Shown: piece after piece, positions 16,861 to 25,457 of the stretch | How the letters are laid out: each line of letters begins with the position of its first letter | How positions within the stretch are numbered: position 1 is the stretch's first letter | Source: Lentisphaeria bacterium | Lineage (GTDB): Bacteria > Verrucomicrobiota > Lentisphaeria > Victivallales > UBA1829 | Direction: 5' to 3' | DNA: 45,844 nucleotides | Assembly (NCBI GenBank): GCA_017456495.1 | Contig: JAFTJI010000026.1 | Coordinates: 1-45,844, forward strand | Notes under the pieces: generated by a model | What the model saw: the letters and a program-made list of their open reading frames with translations, nothing else | Told to the model about the DNA's origin: nothing | Database searches by the model: none | Made by a program: the position numbers and the translations under genes

Positions 16861-17479
16861 TCTGATCAAAGCCTCAGAAGAGTATATCTACTCCCGCCGT
16901 GACCTCTCAACAATGGCGGAAATGATCCCTGAAAACGTCCGTATTCTTGACCTGGGATGCGGAACCGGACGGCTGCTGAAAGCGATGCAAGTACTGAAGG
17001 GAGCCCGTGTCATGGGGGTCGAAATGAACGAGAGCAAAGTCATCGAATGTATTGGTCGCGGTGTTCCGGTAATCCAGAAAAACCTTGATGAAGGGTTGAG
17101 TGACTTCAAAGACAACTCTTTTGATTTTGTCATTCTCAGCCAGACGTTCCAGACAGTGAAGCGTCCTGATGTGATTCTGGATGAGATGCTCCGGATCGGG
17201 AAACGCGGGATCGTAAGTTTTATCAATATCGGTTACTGGCGCGCCCGGATCCAGATCGCGCTGGGCAACATGCCTGTCACGCGCACACTTCCGATGCAGT
17301 GGTATGACACCACAAATATCCACCTGGGAACCATCAGTGATTTCCGGAAATTGTGCCGTGACCGCAATATCAGGATCGTCACAGAACTTCCGCTGCAGGA
17401 GCGCAACCGTATTCCGCTGCGCTGCCGTCTGTGGCCGAATCTCTTTGCATCCACCTGCGTTTTTATTATTGAAAAGTAA
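16850..17479 (+). CDS. metW: Methionine biosynthesis protein MetW
   Basis: The 209-residue class I methyltransferase-fold protein has SAM motif I at residues 32-40 (ILDLGCGTG), followed by GVEMNESKV and FDFVILSQTFQTVKRPD, which are typical of MetW. MetW works with MetX in methionine synthesis in many bacteria and appears needed for full acyltransferase function; its own reaction is not settled. The start is the ATG at 16850, inside the end of metX, with GGGAGGAAG ahead of it. Confidence 0.93.
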   Translation: MRNDLIKASEEYIYSRRDLSTMAEMIPENVRILDLGCGTGRLLKAMQVLKGARVMGVEMNESKVIECIGRGVPVIQKNLDEGLSDFKDNSFDFVILSQTFQTVKRPDVILDEMLRIGKRGIVSFINIGYWRARIQIALGNMPVTRTLPMQWYDTTNIHLGTISDFRKLCRDRNIRIVTELPLQERNRIPLRCRLWPNLFASTCVFIIEK

Positions 17480-17484
17480 GCAGC

Positions 17485-18027
17485 TCAAATCAATAGGATC
17501 AGGCAGCCGGCAACAGAAAGCCAAAATTCCGGATCTTCCAGGTTGATTACAGCATCCGTTTTTACAATTCCGGCTTTTTTCCCTTTCGGCTGACCGGATG
17601 CCATATCAATATTTGCATAAAATTCCGTATAGCCGTCTTTATGAAAAATTCCATCCCAACGCGTCATGATGTTGATATGAACTTCGCTTACATTTGATCC
17701 ATCCACGCCGGCATTGTCGCTTCCATCTTTGGTGACGATCCGTATTTTTGAAATATATGCGGAGGTAACATCGACTGTTCCATGAGCGGATTCAACTCTT
17801 CTGCGAACCGCATTGTTGGGATCTGAAAGATCTTTATTCAATTTCTGTTCCAATCGTTTGGAATATTCGCCAACAGATTCACTGCGACAAGCTTCATCTG
17901 TGCACCCCGTAAAATACAAAAGTGAAACCATACAGATCAAGGGCATCAAAAGATATACAATACGGGTTATTGTTTTAGAAACGATTACAGAAGTTGAGTC
18001 CTTTACCATTTTTGAGAGAGAGAACAT
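17485..18027 (-). CDS. Hypothetical lipoprotein
   Basis: I do not recognise this 180-residue protein. The N-terminus is basic, then hydrophobic (TRIVYLLMPLICMVSLLYF), ending in a lipobox-like FTGC followed by TDEACRS, so a lipoprotein is likely; Phe at -3 is unusual. The middle shows a beta-rich segment (SAYISKIRIVTKDG and EVHINIMTRWDG), and the last residues are hydrophobic (FWLSVAGCLILLI). The start at 18027 follows AAAGGA by a normal distance; an ATG 15 bp upstream would place that motif inside the gene. The gene converges on metW with 5 bp between stops. Confidence 0.6.
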   Translation of the reverse strand: MFSLSKMVKDSTSVIVSKTITRIVYLLMPLICMVSLLYFTGCTDEACRSESVGEYSKRLEQKLNKDLSDPNNAVRRRVESAHGTVDVTSAYISKIRIVTKDGSDNAGVDGSNVSEVHINIMTRWDGIFHKDGYTEFYANIDMASGQPKGKKAGIVKTDAVINLEDPEFWLSVAGCLILLI

Positions 18028-18055
18028 TGTTGATCCTTTCATTTTCTGTTTTTCA

Positions 18056-18083
18056 TTTTAAGCATAATGCTTCCTATTCTAAA
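18056..18083 (-). promoter_or_regulatory. Promoter of the hypothetical lipoprotein gene
   Basis: Read on the minus strand, TTTAGA (18083-18078), 16 bp, then TTAAAA (18061-18056) preceded by TATGC matches the extended -10 pattern of the window. It lies about 30 bp before the start at 18027. Confidence 0.45.
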
Positions 18084-18192
18084 CTACTTTGTATGAGCTT
18101 ATTCTTACACGCATTTACAAAAAAAGCAGTCGATTCAGAAAATTATGAAAGAAAAAAAGATTTTATAATATCTCTGCAATGAAAAGTTGTTC

Positions 18193-18220
18193 TTGATTTT
18201 TTTATATGTTATGCTATATT
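18193..18220 (+). promoter_or_regulatory. Promoter of the carbamoyltransferase cassette
   Basis: TTGATT (18193-18198), a 16-bp spacer and TATATT (18215-18220) with TATGC before it. The start codon at 18256 lies 35 bp downstream. The rest of the intergenic stretch from 18084 is AT-rich and shows no other feature I can support. Confidence 0.7.
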
Positions 18221-18255
18221 CATGAGGTCGGAGTATTATTTTTCAGGAAAACAAG

Positions 18256-20097
18256 ATGAAAATTTTAGGGATATCAGCATTTTATCACGATTCTGCCGCC
18301 GCGCTGGTGGTTGATTCCGAGATCATTGCAGCCGCACAGGAAGAACGGTTCACCAGGATCAAACATGATCCGTCCTTCCCTGCCAATGCGGTCAAATTCT
18401 GTCTTGAAAAAGCGAAGCTCACTGCGGAAGATCTGGATTACGTTGTATTCTATGAAAAGCCTCTTCTGAAATTGGAACGGCTGCTGGAAAATTACGTTGC
18501 GTTTGCGCCTTCCGGCTTCAACTCGCTTGTCAGCGCGATTTCTGAATGGAGCGGGAAAAAATCTGCCATTAAGCAGGCGATCCTGAACAATCTGAAAGGG
18601 TTCCGCGGAAAAAGTCTTTTTCTGGAACACCATGAATCCCACGCGGCAAGCGCATTTTTTCCATCGCCCTTTGAAAAAGCTGCTGTCATCACCATCGACG
18701 GTGTCGGAGAATGGGCAACTTCCAGCATCGGGATCGGCGAGGGAAATAAGATAAAGATCCTGAAAGAGATGAAATATCCCCACTCACTGGGATTGTTATA
18801 TTCTGCATTTACTTACTACACCGGATTCAAAGTAAATTCCGGAGAATACAAACTCATGGGGCTTGCGCCCTACGGAAAACCCGTTTGGGCTGATGTGATC
18901 CGGGAAAAACTGGTCAAAATCTACGATGACGGTTCCATTCAGCTGGATCTCTCTTATTTCAATTACTGTCAGGGGTTGACCATGACGGGGAAGAAGTTTG
19001 ATGATCTGTTCGGGGGTCCGCCGCGCAAACCGGAATCCCACATCACCGCAAGAGAAATGGATATCGCAGCTTCGATTCAGGTCGTAACGGAAGAGATCAT
19101 GCAGAAGATGGCGCGTTATGCAAAAGAGATCACCGGCTGTGACCGGCTTTGTCTTGCAGGAGGAGTTGCTCTGAACTGTTCCTCTAATGGAAAACTGCAG
19201 AAAGAAAAGATTTTCAAAGATATCTGGGTCCAGCCCGCTTCCGGCGATGCCGGGGGAGCTTTGGGGTCTGCCCTCTTTGTGAATTATCAGCTTCTGGAAG
19301 AGAAAAGAGTGATTGATCCCGCACTCCGGAAGGACTTTCAGAAAGGTTCATTTCTCGGGAACAGTTATACTACAGAAGAGATCCGGGAATATCTGGAGCA
19401 GAAGCAGATAAACTTCCGTCAGTTTTCCGACCGCAGCAATTTGATGGATTATCTGTCCGGAGAGTTGAAACAAGGCAAAGTGATCGGACTGTTTCAGGGG
19501 CGAATGGAATATGGCCCCCGGGCATTGGGCGGACGCAGTATTATCGGAAACCCGATGCTCCAGGATATGCAGACCAGAATCAATTTGAAAATCAAATTCC
19601 GGGAGTCGTTCCGTCCTTTTGCCCCCGCAGTTCTGGCAGAGGATGCCGCAGAATATTTTGATTTCGATGCCGAATCCCCTTACATGCTGATGGTCGCCCC
19701 CGTCAATCAGAAATATCTGTTCCAGCTGTCTCCGGAAGAACAGGAAACCCTGAAGAATCATCCGGATCTCCTGAAACGGCTGAATATTCCGCGTTCCAAA
19801 CTGCAGGCAATCACGCATATTGATAACTCTGCACGCCTGCAAACCGTTGATAAAGAGAGGAATCCTTTCTTCTATGACCTGCTCCGTACTTTTAAATCAA
19901 AAACCGGATGTCCGGTTCTGGTCAATACGTCTTTCAACATCCGGGGCGAACCAATCGTCTGTTCCCCCGAAGATGCCCTGAACTGCTTCTGTCATACAGA
20001 TATGGATCTTCTTGTCCTTGAAAATATCGTGATCACGGAAAAAAACAGACAGATTCAGGATTCGGAATCTTACAAAAAGACATTTGTACTGGATTGA
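18256..20097 (+). CDS. Carbamoyltransferase, NodU/CmcH family (SxtI-like)
   Basis: The 613-residue protein moves a carbamoyl group from carbamoyl phosphate, through carbamoyl-adenylate, to a hydroxyl group. Motifs are ISAFYHDSAAALV, AAQEERFTRIKHD, EHHESHAASAFFPSPF, ITIDGVGEWATSS and EYKLMGLAPYGKP in the N-terminal Kae1-like domain, then LAGGVALNCSSNGK and QGRMEYGPRALGGRSI, and FNIRGEPIVCSPEDA in the C-terminal domain. The acceptor is unknown. In the saxitoxin pathway the homologue SxtI acts beside SxtJ and SxtK, and homologues of both follow here. The four genes lie within 3.7 kb with small gaps and appear to be one operon. Confidence 0.93.
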   Translation: MKILGISAFYHDSAAALVVDSEIIAAAQEERFTRIKHDPSFPANAVKFCLEKAKLTAEDLDYVVFYEKPLLKLERLLENYVAFAPSGFNSLVSAISEWSGKKSAIKQAILNNLKGFRGKSLFLEHHESHAASAFFPSPFEKAAVITIDGVGEWATSSIGIGEGNKIKILKEMKYPHSLGLLYSAFTYYTGFKVNSGEYKLMGLAPYGKPVWADVIREKLVKIYDDGSIQLDLSYFNYCQGLTMTGKKFDDLFGGPPRKPESHITAREMDIAASIQVVTEEIMQKMARYAKEITGCDRLCLAGGVALNCSSNGKLQKEKIFKDIWVQPASGDAGGALGSALFVNYQLLEEKRVIDPALRKDFQKGSFLGNSYTTEEIREYLEQKQINFRQFSDRSNLMDYLSGELKQGKVIGLFQGRMEYGPRALGGRSIIGNPMLQDMQTRINLKIKFRESFRPFAPAVLAEDAAEYFDFDAESPYMLMVAPVNQKYLFQLSPEEQETLKNHPDLLKRLNIPRSKLQAITHIDNSARLQTVDKERNPFFYDLLRTFKSKTGCPVLVNTSFNIRGEPIVCSPEDALNCFCHTDMDLLVLENIVITEKNRQIQDSESYKKTFVLD

Positions 20098-20108
20098 GGT
20101 GTTTTGAG

Positions 20109-20525
20109 ATGCTGAATACATTCCATAGTGTTGCCAAAGATGCCCCGCTGAAAAGACGGCTCCTTCCGCTTGCAGTGTTCCTGATCATGAGCGGAGTGAT
20201 CTTTTACTTCGGCAGAAAATACGGGTTCACCGCTGCAAAGATCACAGCGGAAAGCTTTTTCATCTGCGGTGCTGTTCTTCTGATCCTCCCTTTCACCGGA
20301 AAAAAACTGTACTGGCTGCTGTCCATGATTGCAGCGGCGGTCAATTATGTTTTTCTGAATACTCTGCTGCTGTTATTCTATTACATTCTGTTCACGCCGC
20401 TGGCGTTGATCATCCGGCTCTGCATGAAACTTTCCATCACACGGAAAAAGGATGAAAAGAAAAGTTCCATGTGGGAAGATCACCGCAGCATTACCGATCT
20501 GAAACAATATTTCAAACAATACTGA
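20109..20525 (+). CDS. SxtJ-like small membrane protein
   Basis: The 138-residue protein has about three hydrophobic segments (LPLAVFLIMSGVIFYF; FFICGAVLLILPF; LLSMIAAAVNYVFLNTLLLLFYYI) and a charged C-terminus with SSMWEDHRSITDLKQYFKQY. This fits the SxtJ family beside NodU-type carbamoyltransferases. GAGGT, overlapping the previous stop, lies 8 bp before the ATG at 20109; an in-frame TTG at 20094 has no ribosome binding site. The role is unknown; it may bring the carbamoyltransferase to the membrane. The assignment rests on context as much as on sequence. Confidence 0.75.
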   Translation: MLNTFHSVAKDAPLKRRLLPLAVFLIMSGVIFYFGRKYGFTAAKITAESFFICGAVLLILPFTGKKLYWLLSMIAAAVNYVFLNTLLLLFYYILFTPLALIIRLCMKLSITRKKDEKKSSMWEDHRSITDLKQYFKQY

Positions 20526-20543
20526 TACCGTCAGGAGTTTCTT

Positions 20544-20741
20544 ATGGACGAAAAAAAAGATGAAAAGCAATCATTTTCCGAGATAGAATACAAAGGAAGC
20601 GCAGCCCGGGAGTTTTTGGAACTTATCATCCGGAACAAAAAATACTGGATGTTCCCGCTGATCCTGATCATTCTGATCCTTGCATTTCTGATCATCTTCG
20701 GTGAAACCGTTGCAACCCCCTTTATCTATACGCTGTTCTGA
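20544..20741 (+). CDS. DUF5989 (SxtK-like) single-pass membrane peptide
   Basis: The 65-residue protein has a charged N-terminus, the conserved EFLELIIRNKKYW motif, one transmembrane helix (PLILIILILAFLIIFG) and the family-typical ending TPFIYTLF. AGGAG precedes the ATG. DUF5989 genes normally sit directly after SxtJ-like genes, as here. Function is unknown; a small membrane subunit of the carbamoylation complex is the simplest inference. It ends 2 bp before the next gene. Confidence 0.8.
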   Translation: MDEKKDEKQSFSEIEYKGSAAREFLELIIRNKKYWMFPLILIILILAFLIIFGETVATPFIYTLF

Positions 20742-20743
20742 TC

Positions 20744-21943
20744 ATGAAAAAACAAATCATAGCTGGCAGTATCGCTGCAATTTTATTGCTTACTGCATTT
20801 TTTCTGCGGCTCCTTTTCCCCGGAGCGGCTGAACTTTGGCCCATTATTTTTCTGCTGCCCGGGATCGCATTTCTTATCCTCGGGATCACCTGGCAAAAGA
20901 AAAAATTTATCTTGCCGGTATCACAAGTCCTGTTTGCATTATGTGTTGCGGCAAGTATTGCGGAGATTTATTTCAAAAAGGCAATGGATCGCAGAATGAC
21001 AGCCCAGCTGAAAGAGATTGCTGCGGAAGAAAAATTTATAGAGAAAAATGGCAGAAAACTTCCGGTACTCGTTGCTGATGATTTTGGGAAATACCCCGGC
21101 ACAATCACTCTGAACAAGCCGAACCTGCATGGAATAAGTAAAAAAATGGGAAAAGACCGTGACGGTTCACTCAGAACAATCTATGAAGCAGAATATACTT
21201 TAAACGAACAGGGCTTCAGAAAAGTTCCCGTCCGGACAGAAAATCCAGCAGAGCCGCCCCTGCTCTTCTTCGGAGATTCTTTTACATTCGGAATCGGCGT
21301 TAATGATGACGAGGCATTTGTCAGCCGGATCGCAGAAAAATTGCAAGGCAGAAGAAATGTATATAATTTTGGATTATCAGGAGGTTCCCCTGCGGAATTT
21401 CTTCTCATTCTTAAAAATCAGGTCATAGAAAAAGAAGGTATTGACACAAAAAAAACTTGTTCTGCATATTATTTGATCATCAACGATCATCGTTACCGCA
21501 TCCTGAGCAGCAGAGCAAGAAATACCGGAAATTTTTTGACGGCTAGACAGAAAGCTGATATTGCATTTGTATATTGGACAAAAACCAGACTCTTTTACAA
21601 ATCGGAACTGTTTCATGCAATTTCAGCCAAATTCCATAAACAACTTTACATTTCTTACCTCAAAGAAGCAGAAAAAATCCTTCGGGAAAAATATTCAACC
21701 ACCTTGACAGTCGTTGTCTATCCGGATTGTATGCCGGATATGATCGACCAGCTCAAACAGGCGGGGTTCCGTCTGCTGTTCCTGAAAGATGTCATGCCGG
21801 ACTATAAAGGATACCACACCCGGCGGGTCGACTTGAAATATGAAATTCCCTACGACGGACATCCAACGGCAAAAACACATCAGCTCATCGCTGATTTCCT
21901 GTTGAAAGATATCTCTGCCAACGCGCAGAAAAAAGCAGAATAA
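20744..21943 (+). CDS. Membrane-anchored SGNH/GDSL hydrolase
   Basis: The 399-residue protein has three hydrophobic segments in the first ~80 residues, then an SGNH hydrolase domain: block I LLFFGDSFTFG (Ser), block II NFGLSGGSPAE (Gly), block III LIINDHRYR (Asn) and block V YDGHPTAKTHQ (Asp and His). The catalytic part probably faces the periplasm. It may remove or transfer an acyl group on the molecule modified by the cassette. It starts 2 bp after the DUF5989 stop. Gene order NodU, SxtJ, DUF5989, SGNH is known from many genomes, which supports joint action. Confidence 0.82.
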   Translation: MKKQIIAGSIAAILLLTAFFLRLLFPGAAELWPIIFLLPGIAFLILGITWQKKKFILPVSQVLFALCVAASIAEIYFKKAMDRRMTAQLKEIAAEEKFIEKNGRKLPVLVADDFGKYPGTITLNKPNLHGISKKMGKDRDGSLRTIYEAEYTLNEQGFRKVPVRTENPAEPPLLFFGDSFTFGIGVNDDEAFVSRIAEKLQGRRNVYNFGLSGGSPAEFLLILKNQVIEKEGIDTKKTCSAYYLIINDHRYRILSSRARNTGNFLTARQKADIAFVYWTKTRLFYKSELFHAISAKFHKQLYISYLKEAEKILREKYSTTLTVVVYPDCMPDMIDQLKQAGFRLLFLKDVMPDYKGYHTRRVDLKYEIPYDGHPTAKTHQLIADFLLKDISANAQKKAE

Positions 21944-22000
21944 CTCTTTCGGTCCGAACCAACACAAAAATCAAAAAGACAGTTTTTTCTTGCCGGAAAC

Positions 22001-22028
22001 TTGATTTTTTTCCAATTTATGCTAAATT
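22001..22028 (+). promoter_or_regulatory. Promoter of the second glycan operon
   Basis: TTGATT (22001-22006), 16 bp, TAAATT (22023-22028) preceded by TATGC. It lies 52 bp before the regulator start and just before a direct-repeat operator. Confidence 0.7.
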
Positions 22029-22039
22029 ATTTTTTAGAG

Positions 22040-22061
22040 ATGCACTAACTATGCACTAATT
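22040..22061. promoter_or_regulatory. Direct-repeat operator candidate for the GntR/LacI regulator
   Basis: ATGCACTAACT (22040-22050) is followed immediately by ATGCACTAATT (22051-22061), two 11-bp copies with one difference, one helical turn apart. Their position right after the -10 element suggests a repressor site, most simply for the gene at 22081 itself. Confidence 0.55.
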
Positions 22062-22080
22062 ACAAAAGGTAAAAAATAAA

Positions 22081-23172
22081 ATGGTTTCTTTGGCAAAAGA
22101 TCCGAAATATCTGCAGATGGCTGAAAAGTTCCGGAATGATATTCTTTCCGGCGTTTATCAGCAGGGGAGCAGACTGCCTTCTGATGAAGCCATTGCTAAC
22201 GCTTACGGGATCAATAAGCGCACAGTTGCCGCAGGGATGGCGCAGCTGGTGGCGGAAGGATTGATCTCCAGAACGCCCGGACGCGGTTCTATCGTGGTCC
22301 GGCAGAAAATCGTTGCAAGGCACACAAATGCAGTCGTTTGTGCATCTCACAGCGGCGGTGATGTTTACGGCAATATGGAAACCGAGATCATCGGGCAGGC
22401 ACTGAAACGGGGATTTTATCCCATCTGGGTTCCGCCGACTCTTTTCAATGCGGGGATAACGAACCGTCCGGACAGCAAACAGTTTTATCAATTCATGGAA
22501 CATGCCATCAATAACATGCCCTATGGAATGGTGGTCTTCGGAGAACGCTTCATCCCTTATGATATGCTGGAACGGAATCTTGCAAAAATCGGGAAACTGG
22601 TCTTCATCTGCAACTATGTCAACACGAAGGACCTTCCGGCGAAATATGTTCTCATCGACTATGATGCAGCTGCTCAGAAAGTGGTCTCTCACTTCCGGAA
22701 AAAAGGACACCGGAAAATGACGTTTCTTGGATCACCGGTAAAAACCATTGATAAATTTCAGCTGAAACCGCCTCAGTATCACTATCATCTTGCGTTGAAA
22801 AAAGCGTGTTTGGAACAGGGCTTGGAATATGATGAAGAGATTCCGTTTCAGACGTGGAACGCTGTTCTGCCGCAGGAGATCTTCCGGAGTCTCCCCGGGA
22901 AGAAAATCACGGCGGCGGCACTCTCTTCCGACTCCAGTCTGAATTGTCTTTATGAGCGGGACTGCAAAATAACAATCAGAGTTCCGGAGGATCTTTCCGT
23001 GATCGGTTTTTATGATACCTATGGAGAGGCACGCCCCATCACTTCGTTTAACATCCGTGAACGGGAAATTGCCACAATAGCGATGGAAATGCTCTTTGAA
23101 GAGAACAGTGAAACGAAAAAAATTTACATTGAACCCGATTTGATCGACCGGGGCAGTGTATTGAAGCAGTAA
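22081..23172 (+). CDS. GntR/LacI chimeric transcriptional regulator
   Basis: The 363-residue protein has an N-terminal GntR winged helix (about 8-75, with RLPSDEAIANAYGINKRTV and LISRTPGRGSIVV) and a C-terminal LacI/GalR-like effector-binding domain (about 85-360, with HFRKKGHRKMTFLG and VPEDLSVIGFYDTYG). It is the first gene of an operon running to 33101, with gaps of 5-49 bp. It shares architecture with the regulator at 584, but the operators near the two genes differ, so they likely answer different sugars. The start has only a weak AAAAGGT upstream. Confidence 0.88.
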   Translation: MVSLAKDPKYLQMAEKFRNDILSGVYQQGSRLPSDEAIANAYGINKRTVAAGMAQLVAEGLISRTPGRGSIVVRQKIVARHTNAVVCASHSGGDVYGNMETEIIGQALKRGFYPIWVPPTLFNAGITNRPDSKQFYQFMEHAINNMPYGMVVFGERFIPYDMLERNLAKIGKLVFICNYVNTKDLPAKYVLIDYDAAAQKVVSHFRKKGHRKMTFLGSPVKTIDKFQLKPPQYHYHLALKKACLEQGLEYDEEIPFQTWNAVLPQEIFRSLPGKKITAAALSSDSSLNCLYERDCKITIRVPEDLSVIGFYDTYGEARPITSFNIREREIATIAMEMLFEENSETKKIYIEPDLIDRGSVLKQ

Positions 23173-23191
23173 GGGATCACAGGAGCATAAA

Positions 23192-24598
23192 ATGAAAAAA
23201 ACACTTATTTTTACCACAGCAATCATAACCATTTTAACAGGATGCGCCATGAACGAACAAGCCAATTACACTTATCCGGAACATTGTATTCCTCCCGATC
23301 AGGAACGTGCTGAGATGGCACTTCAATTTGCCCAGCCCTACGCAGCAGCTGTCATATACAAATATTACAATCGCGATAAAAACAATATTCCGCCCTATAC
23401 TTTGCCGCAATTCACCTCAAAAAGTGTCAAAGAGTGGGAAGAAGTGGAACGCCCCCGCATTTTGAAGCAGGTCAAGGAGTGTTTTTACGGCGAAATGCCG
23501 CCTGCCCCCGACTTTCTGGAAGTCGAACTCCTCACGCAGGTCAACGATGCCTATGAAGGAACTGCCATATTAAAGGAGTTCCGCATTCACTGCCGCATGA
23601 AAAACGGAAAAAAATTTCACTTCGACACCCTGCTTGTGGTGCCGAAAAATACAAAAACTCCGCCGCCTGTTTTTGTCGGCTTGAACTTTTCAGGCAACCA
23701 TACTTATACCAAAGAACCCTCTGTAAAAATTTCGCGAGGTATGGAATTCAGCACGATGGAACGCAAATTTTATCCGCTTTCAAAATATCAACACGGTCGG
23801 TTCGATAATCAAACATGGAATTTCCGTGAAGCAATAAAACGCGGTTATGCTGTTGCAACTGCATGCTACTGGGAAGTCTGCCCCGATTGGTGGACAGGCA
23901 TCAAAAGAAGTCCTTTCACTCTGTTCTATGACGAAAAAGCGTTACGCATGGACTATGAGGTCTCTTACCGTGAAGCCCAAATCGACACATGGACCCGCCC
24001 TGTCGGAATGATCAGTGCATGGGCGTGGGGAATGTCCCGCATTCTTGATGCGCTGGAAAAAGAGCCGCTCGTTGATGCAAAACGTGCAGCTGTTATAGGA
24101 CATTCCCGGTTGGGGAAAGCTGCCCTTTTTGCCGGGGTATGTGACCAGCGTTTCAAACTTGTGATTTCCAATAACTCTGGCAGTTGCGGAGCAAAACTCT
24201 CCCGCCGCAAATTCGGCGAAACCCTGCCGGTTTCCTACTGGTTCCATCGCATGTGGTATTGCGGAAAACTTGCATGGTATGTCGACAGCCCGGAAACGCT
24301 CCCCTTTGACCAGCACATGTACCTTGCACTGATCGCCCCCCGCGCGTTGTGCGTCGCAAGTGCCACCGAAGATCTCCACGCCGACCCGGAAGGAGAATTT
24401 CTCTCGACCCTCAATGCAGAACCCATCTGGAAACTTTACGGAATGAAAGGGCTTGGAACTGATACGATGCCAGCCACACCGCAAACGCTCGGCAGCGAAA
24501 AACTCTTCTACAATCTCCGGGAAGGAAAACATGCCGTCACTGCCAGAGACTGGGAGTGTTATTACAATGTTGCAGACAAAGTTTTCAATATGAAATGA
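23192..24598 (+). CDS. CE15-like glucuronoyl esterase lipoprotein
   Basis: The 468-residue protein has a lipoprotein signal (MKKTLIFTTAIITILTGC). The alpha/beta-hydrolase domain carries VIGHSRLGKAALFAG with Ser305, NNSGSCGA after it, and a C-terminal histidine in EGKHAVTARDW (His447); the acid is probably in ATEDLHADPE. This is the pattern of carbohydrate esterase family 15, which cleaves esters between 4-O-methyl-glucuronic acid of xylan and lignin alcohols or methanol. The lipid anchor places it on a membrane surface. It is the first enzyme gene after the regulator (19-bp gap), which hints at glucuronoxylan or a similar uronic-acid ester as substrate. Confidence 0.82.
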   Translation: MKKTLIFTTAIITILTGCAMNEQANYTYPEHCIPPDQERAEMALQFAQPYAAAVIYKYYNRDKNNIPPYTLPQFTSKSVKEWEEVERPRILKQVKECFYGEMPPAPDFLEVELLTQVNDAYEGTAILKEFRIHCRMKNGKKFHFDTLLVVPKNTKTPPPVFVGLNFSGNHTYTKEPSVKISRGMEFSTMERKFYPLSKYQHGRFDNQTWNFREAIKRGYAVATACYWEVCPDWWTGIKRSPFTLFYDEKALRMDYEVSYREAQIDTWTRPVGMISAWAWGMSRILDALEKEPLVDAKRAAVIGHSRLGKAALFAGVCDQRFKLVISNNSGSCGAKLSRRKFGETLPVSYWFHRMWYCGKLAWYVDSPETLPFDQHMYLALIAPRALCVASATEDLHADPEGEFLSTLNAEPIWKLYGMKGLGTDTMPATPQTLGSEKLFYNLREGKHAVTARDWECYYNVADKVFNMK

Positions 24599-24628
24599 AC
24601 ACATTAAAAATAACGAAAGGAACGAAAA

Positions 24629-25408
24629 ATGAAAAAGGCTTGTAACAAACAATCATGCCTGTGTACAGGCATGAAGCACCGGTGCTTCACCCTGATCGAG
24701 CTTCTGGTTGTGATCGCTATCATCGCGATCCTTGCCGGAATGCTGCTCCCCGCCCTGAACAAAGCAAGGGCACAAGGCAAACGCTCTAACTGTATGGCAA
24801 ACATGAAAACAGCAGGCAATGCAAACAACATCTATGCGGATACATTCAATGACTACGTTATGCCGTATAAGTTCGGAGCCTCGGAAAATTATATGCTGGG
24901 CGGCGATAATATGAAAGCAAAATGGTGGATCAGCCTGATGGAACAAGTTGGTATCGTATATTCCGGAGTCAGCGGAAGAGGAAGAACCAAATATCTTTGT
25001 CCGGATATTCCCTGGGATTCCAATGCCAATGACCCGAAAGCGTGGGGTGCCAATCTTAATATTTATACTTTGAACGCTGATGCCGGGGTAAACTGGCAGA
25101 AACTTCCCAAGATCATAAAAATCCGGATGGCTTCTCAGGGTGCTATGCTGGTTGAAACTTGCAATTACGATACTTCTACCCAATCGCCCCAATTGCCCTT
25201 GAAATATGATAACGCATGGTCTTTCACCGGTCAGGGAAACTGGGGTGTCGGATTCGACGATGTCCGTCATCAGGGATTGGGAAATGTCCTTTTCTGGGAT
25301 GGTCATGTTGAAGCCAGAAAGAGAACAGGCATTCCGAGGATCACCTCCGGTGCAGGCGGTGCAGCACGGAAAGCGATCCCGTTCTACGGCGGCGGTTATA
25401 CCCCCTGA
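24629..25408 (+). CDS. Prepilin-like protein with H-x9-DG motif
   Basis: The 259-residue protein has a class III signal: a charged leader ending KHRC, then [15 protein letters not shown] and the helix running to [20 protein letters not shown]-terminal [15 protein letters not shown] fits the H-x9-DG motif of prepilin-type proteins that are greatly expanded in Lentisphaerota and Planctomycetota. Residue -1 is Cys, not the usual Gly, and four cysteines lie in the leader (5, 10, 12, 19). Such proteins are thought to be processed by a prepilin peptidase and to sit in the envelope. Its place inside a glycan operon suggests a role in binding or secretion of the neighbouring enzymes. Confidence 0.88.
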   Translation: MKKACNKQSCLCTGMKHRCFTLIELLVVIAIIAILAGMLLPALNKARAQGKRSNCMANMKTAGNANNIYADTFNDYVMPYKFGASENYMLGGDNMKAKWWISLMEQVGIVYSGVSGRGRTKYLCPDIPWDSNANDPKAWGANLNIYTLNADAGVNWQKLPKIIKIRMASQGAMLVETCNYDTSTQSPQLPLKYDNAWSFTGQGNWGVGFDDVRHQGLGNVLFWDGHVEARKRTGIPRITSGAGGAARKAIPFYGGGYTP

Positions 25409-25457
25409 TAAGCAAGCTGTAAAGAAAAAAATTTTCAGATATGGAGAATAAAACATC

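Noticed and set aside
20080..20096. ATTTGTACTGG near the carbamoyltransferase stop as an operator
   Set aside because: Only a half-site and inside a coding region.
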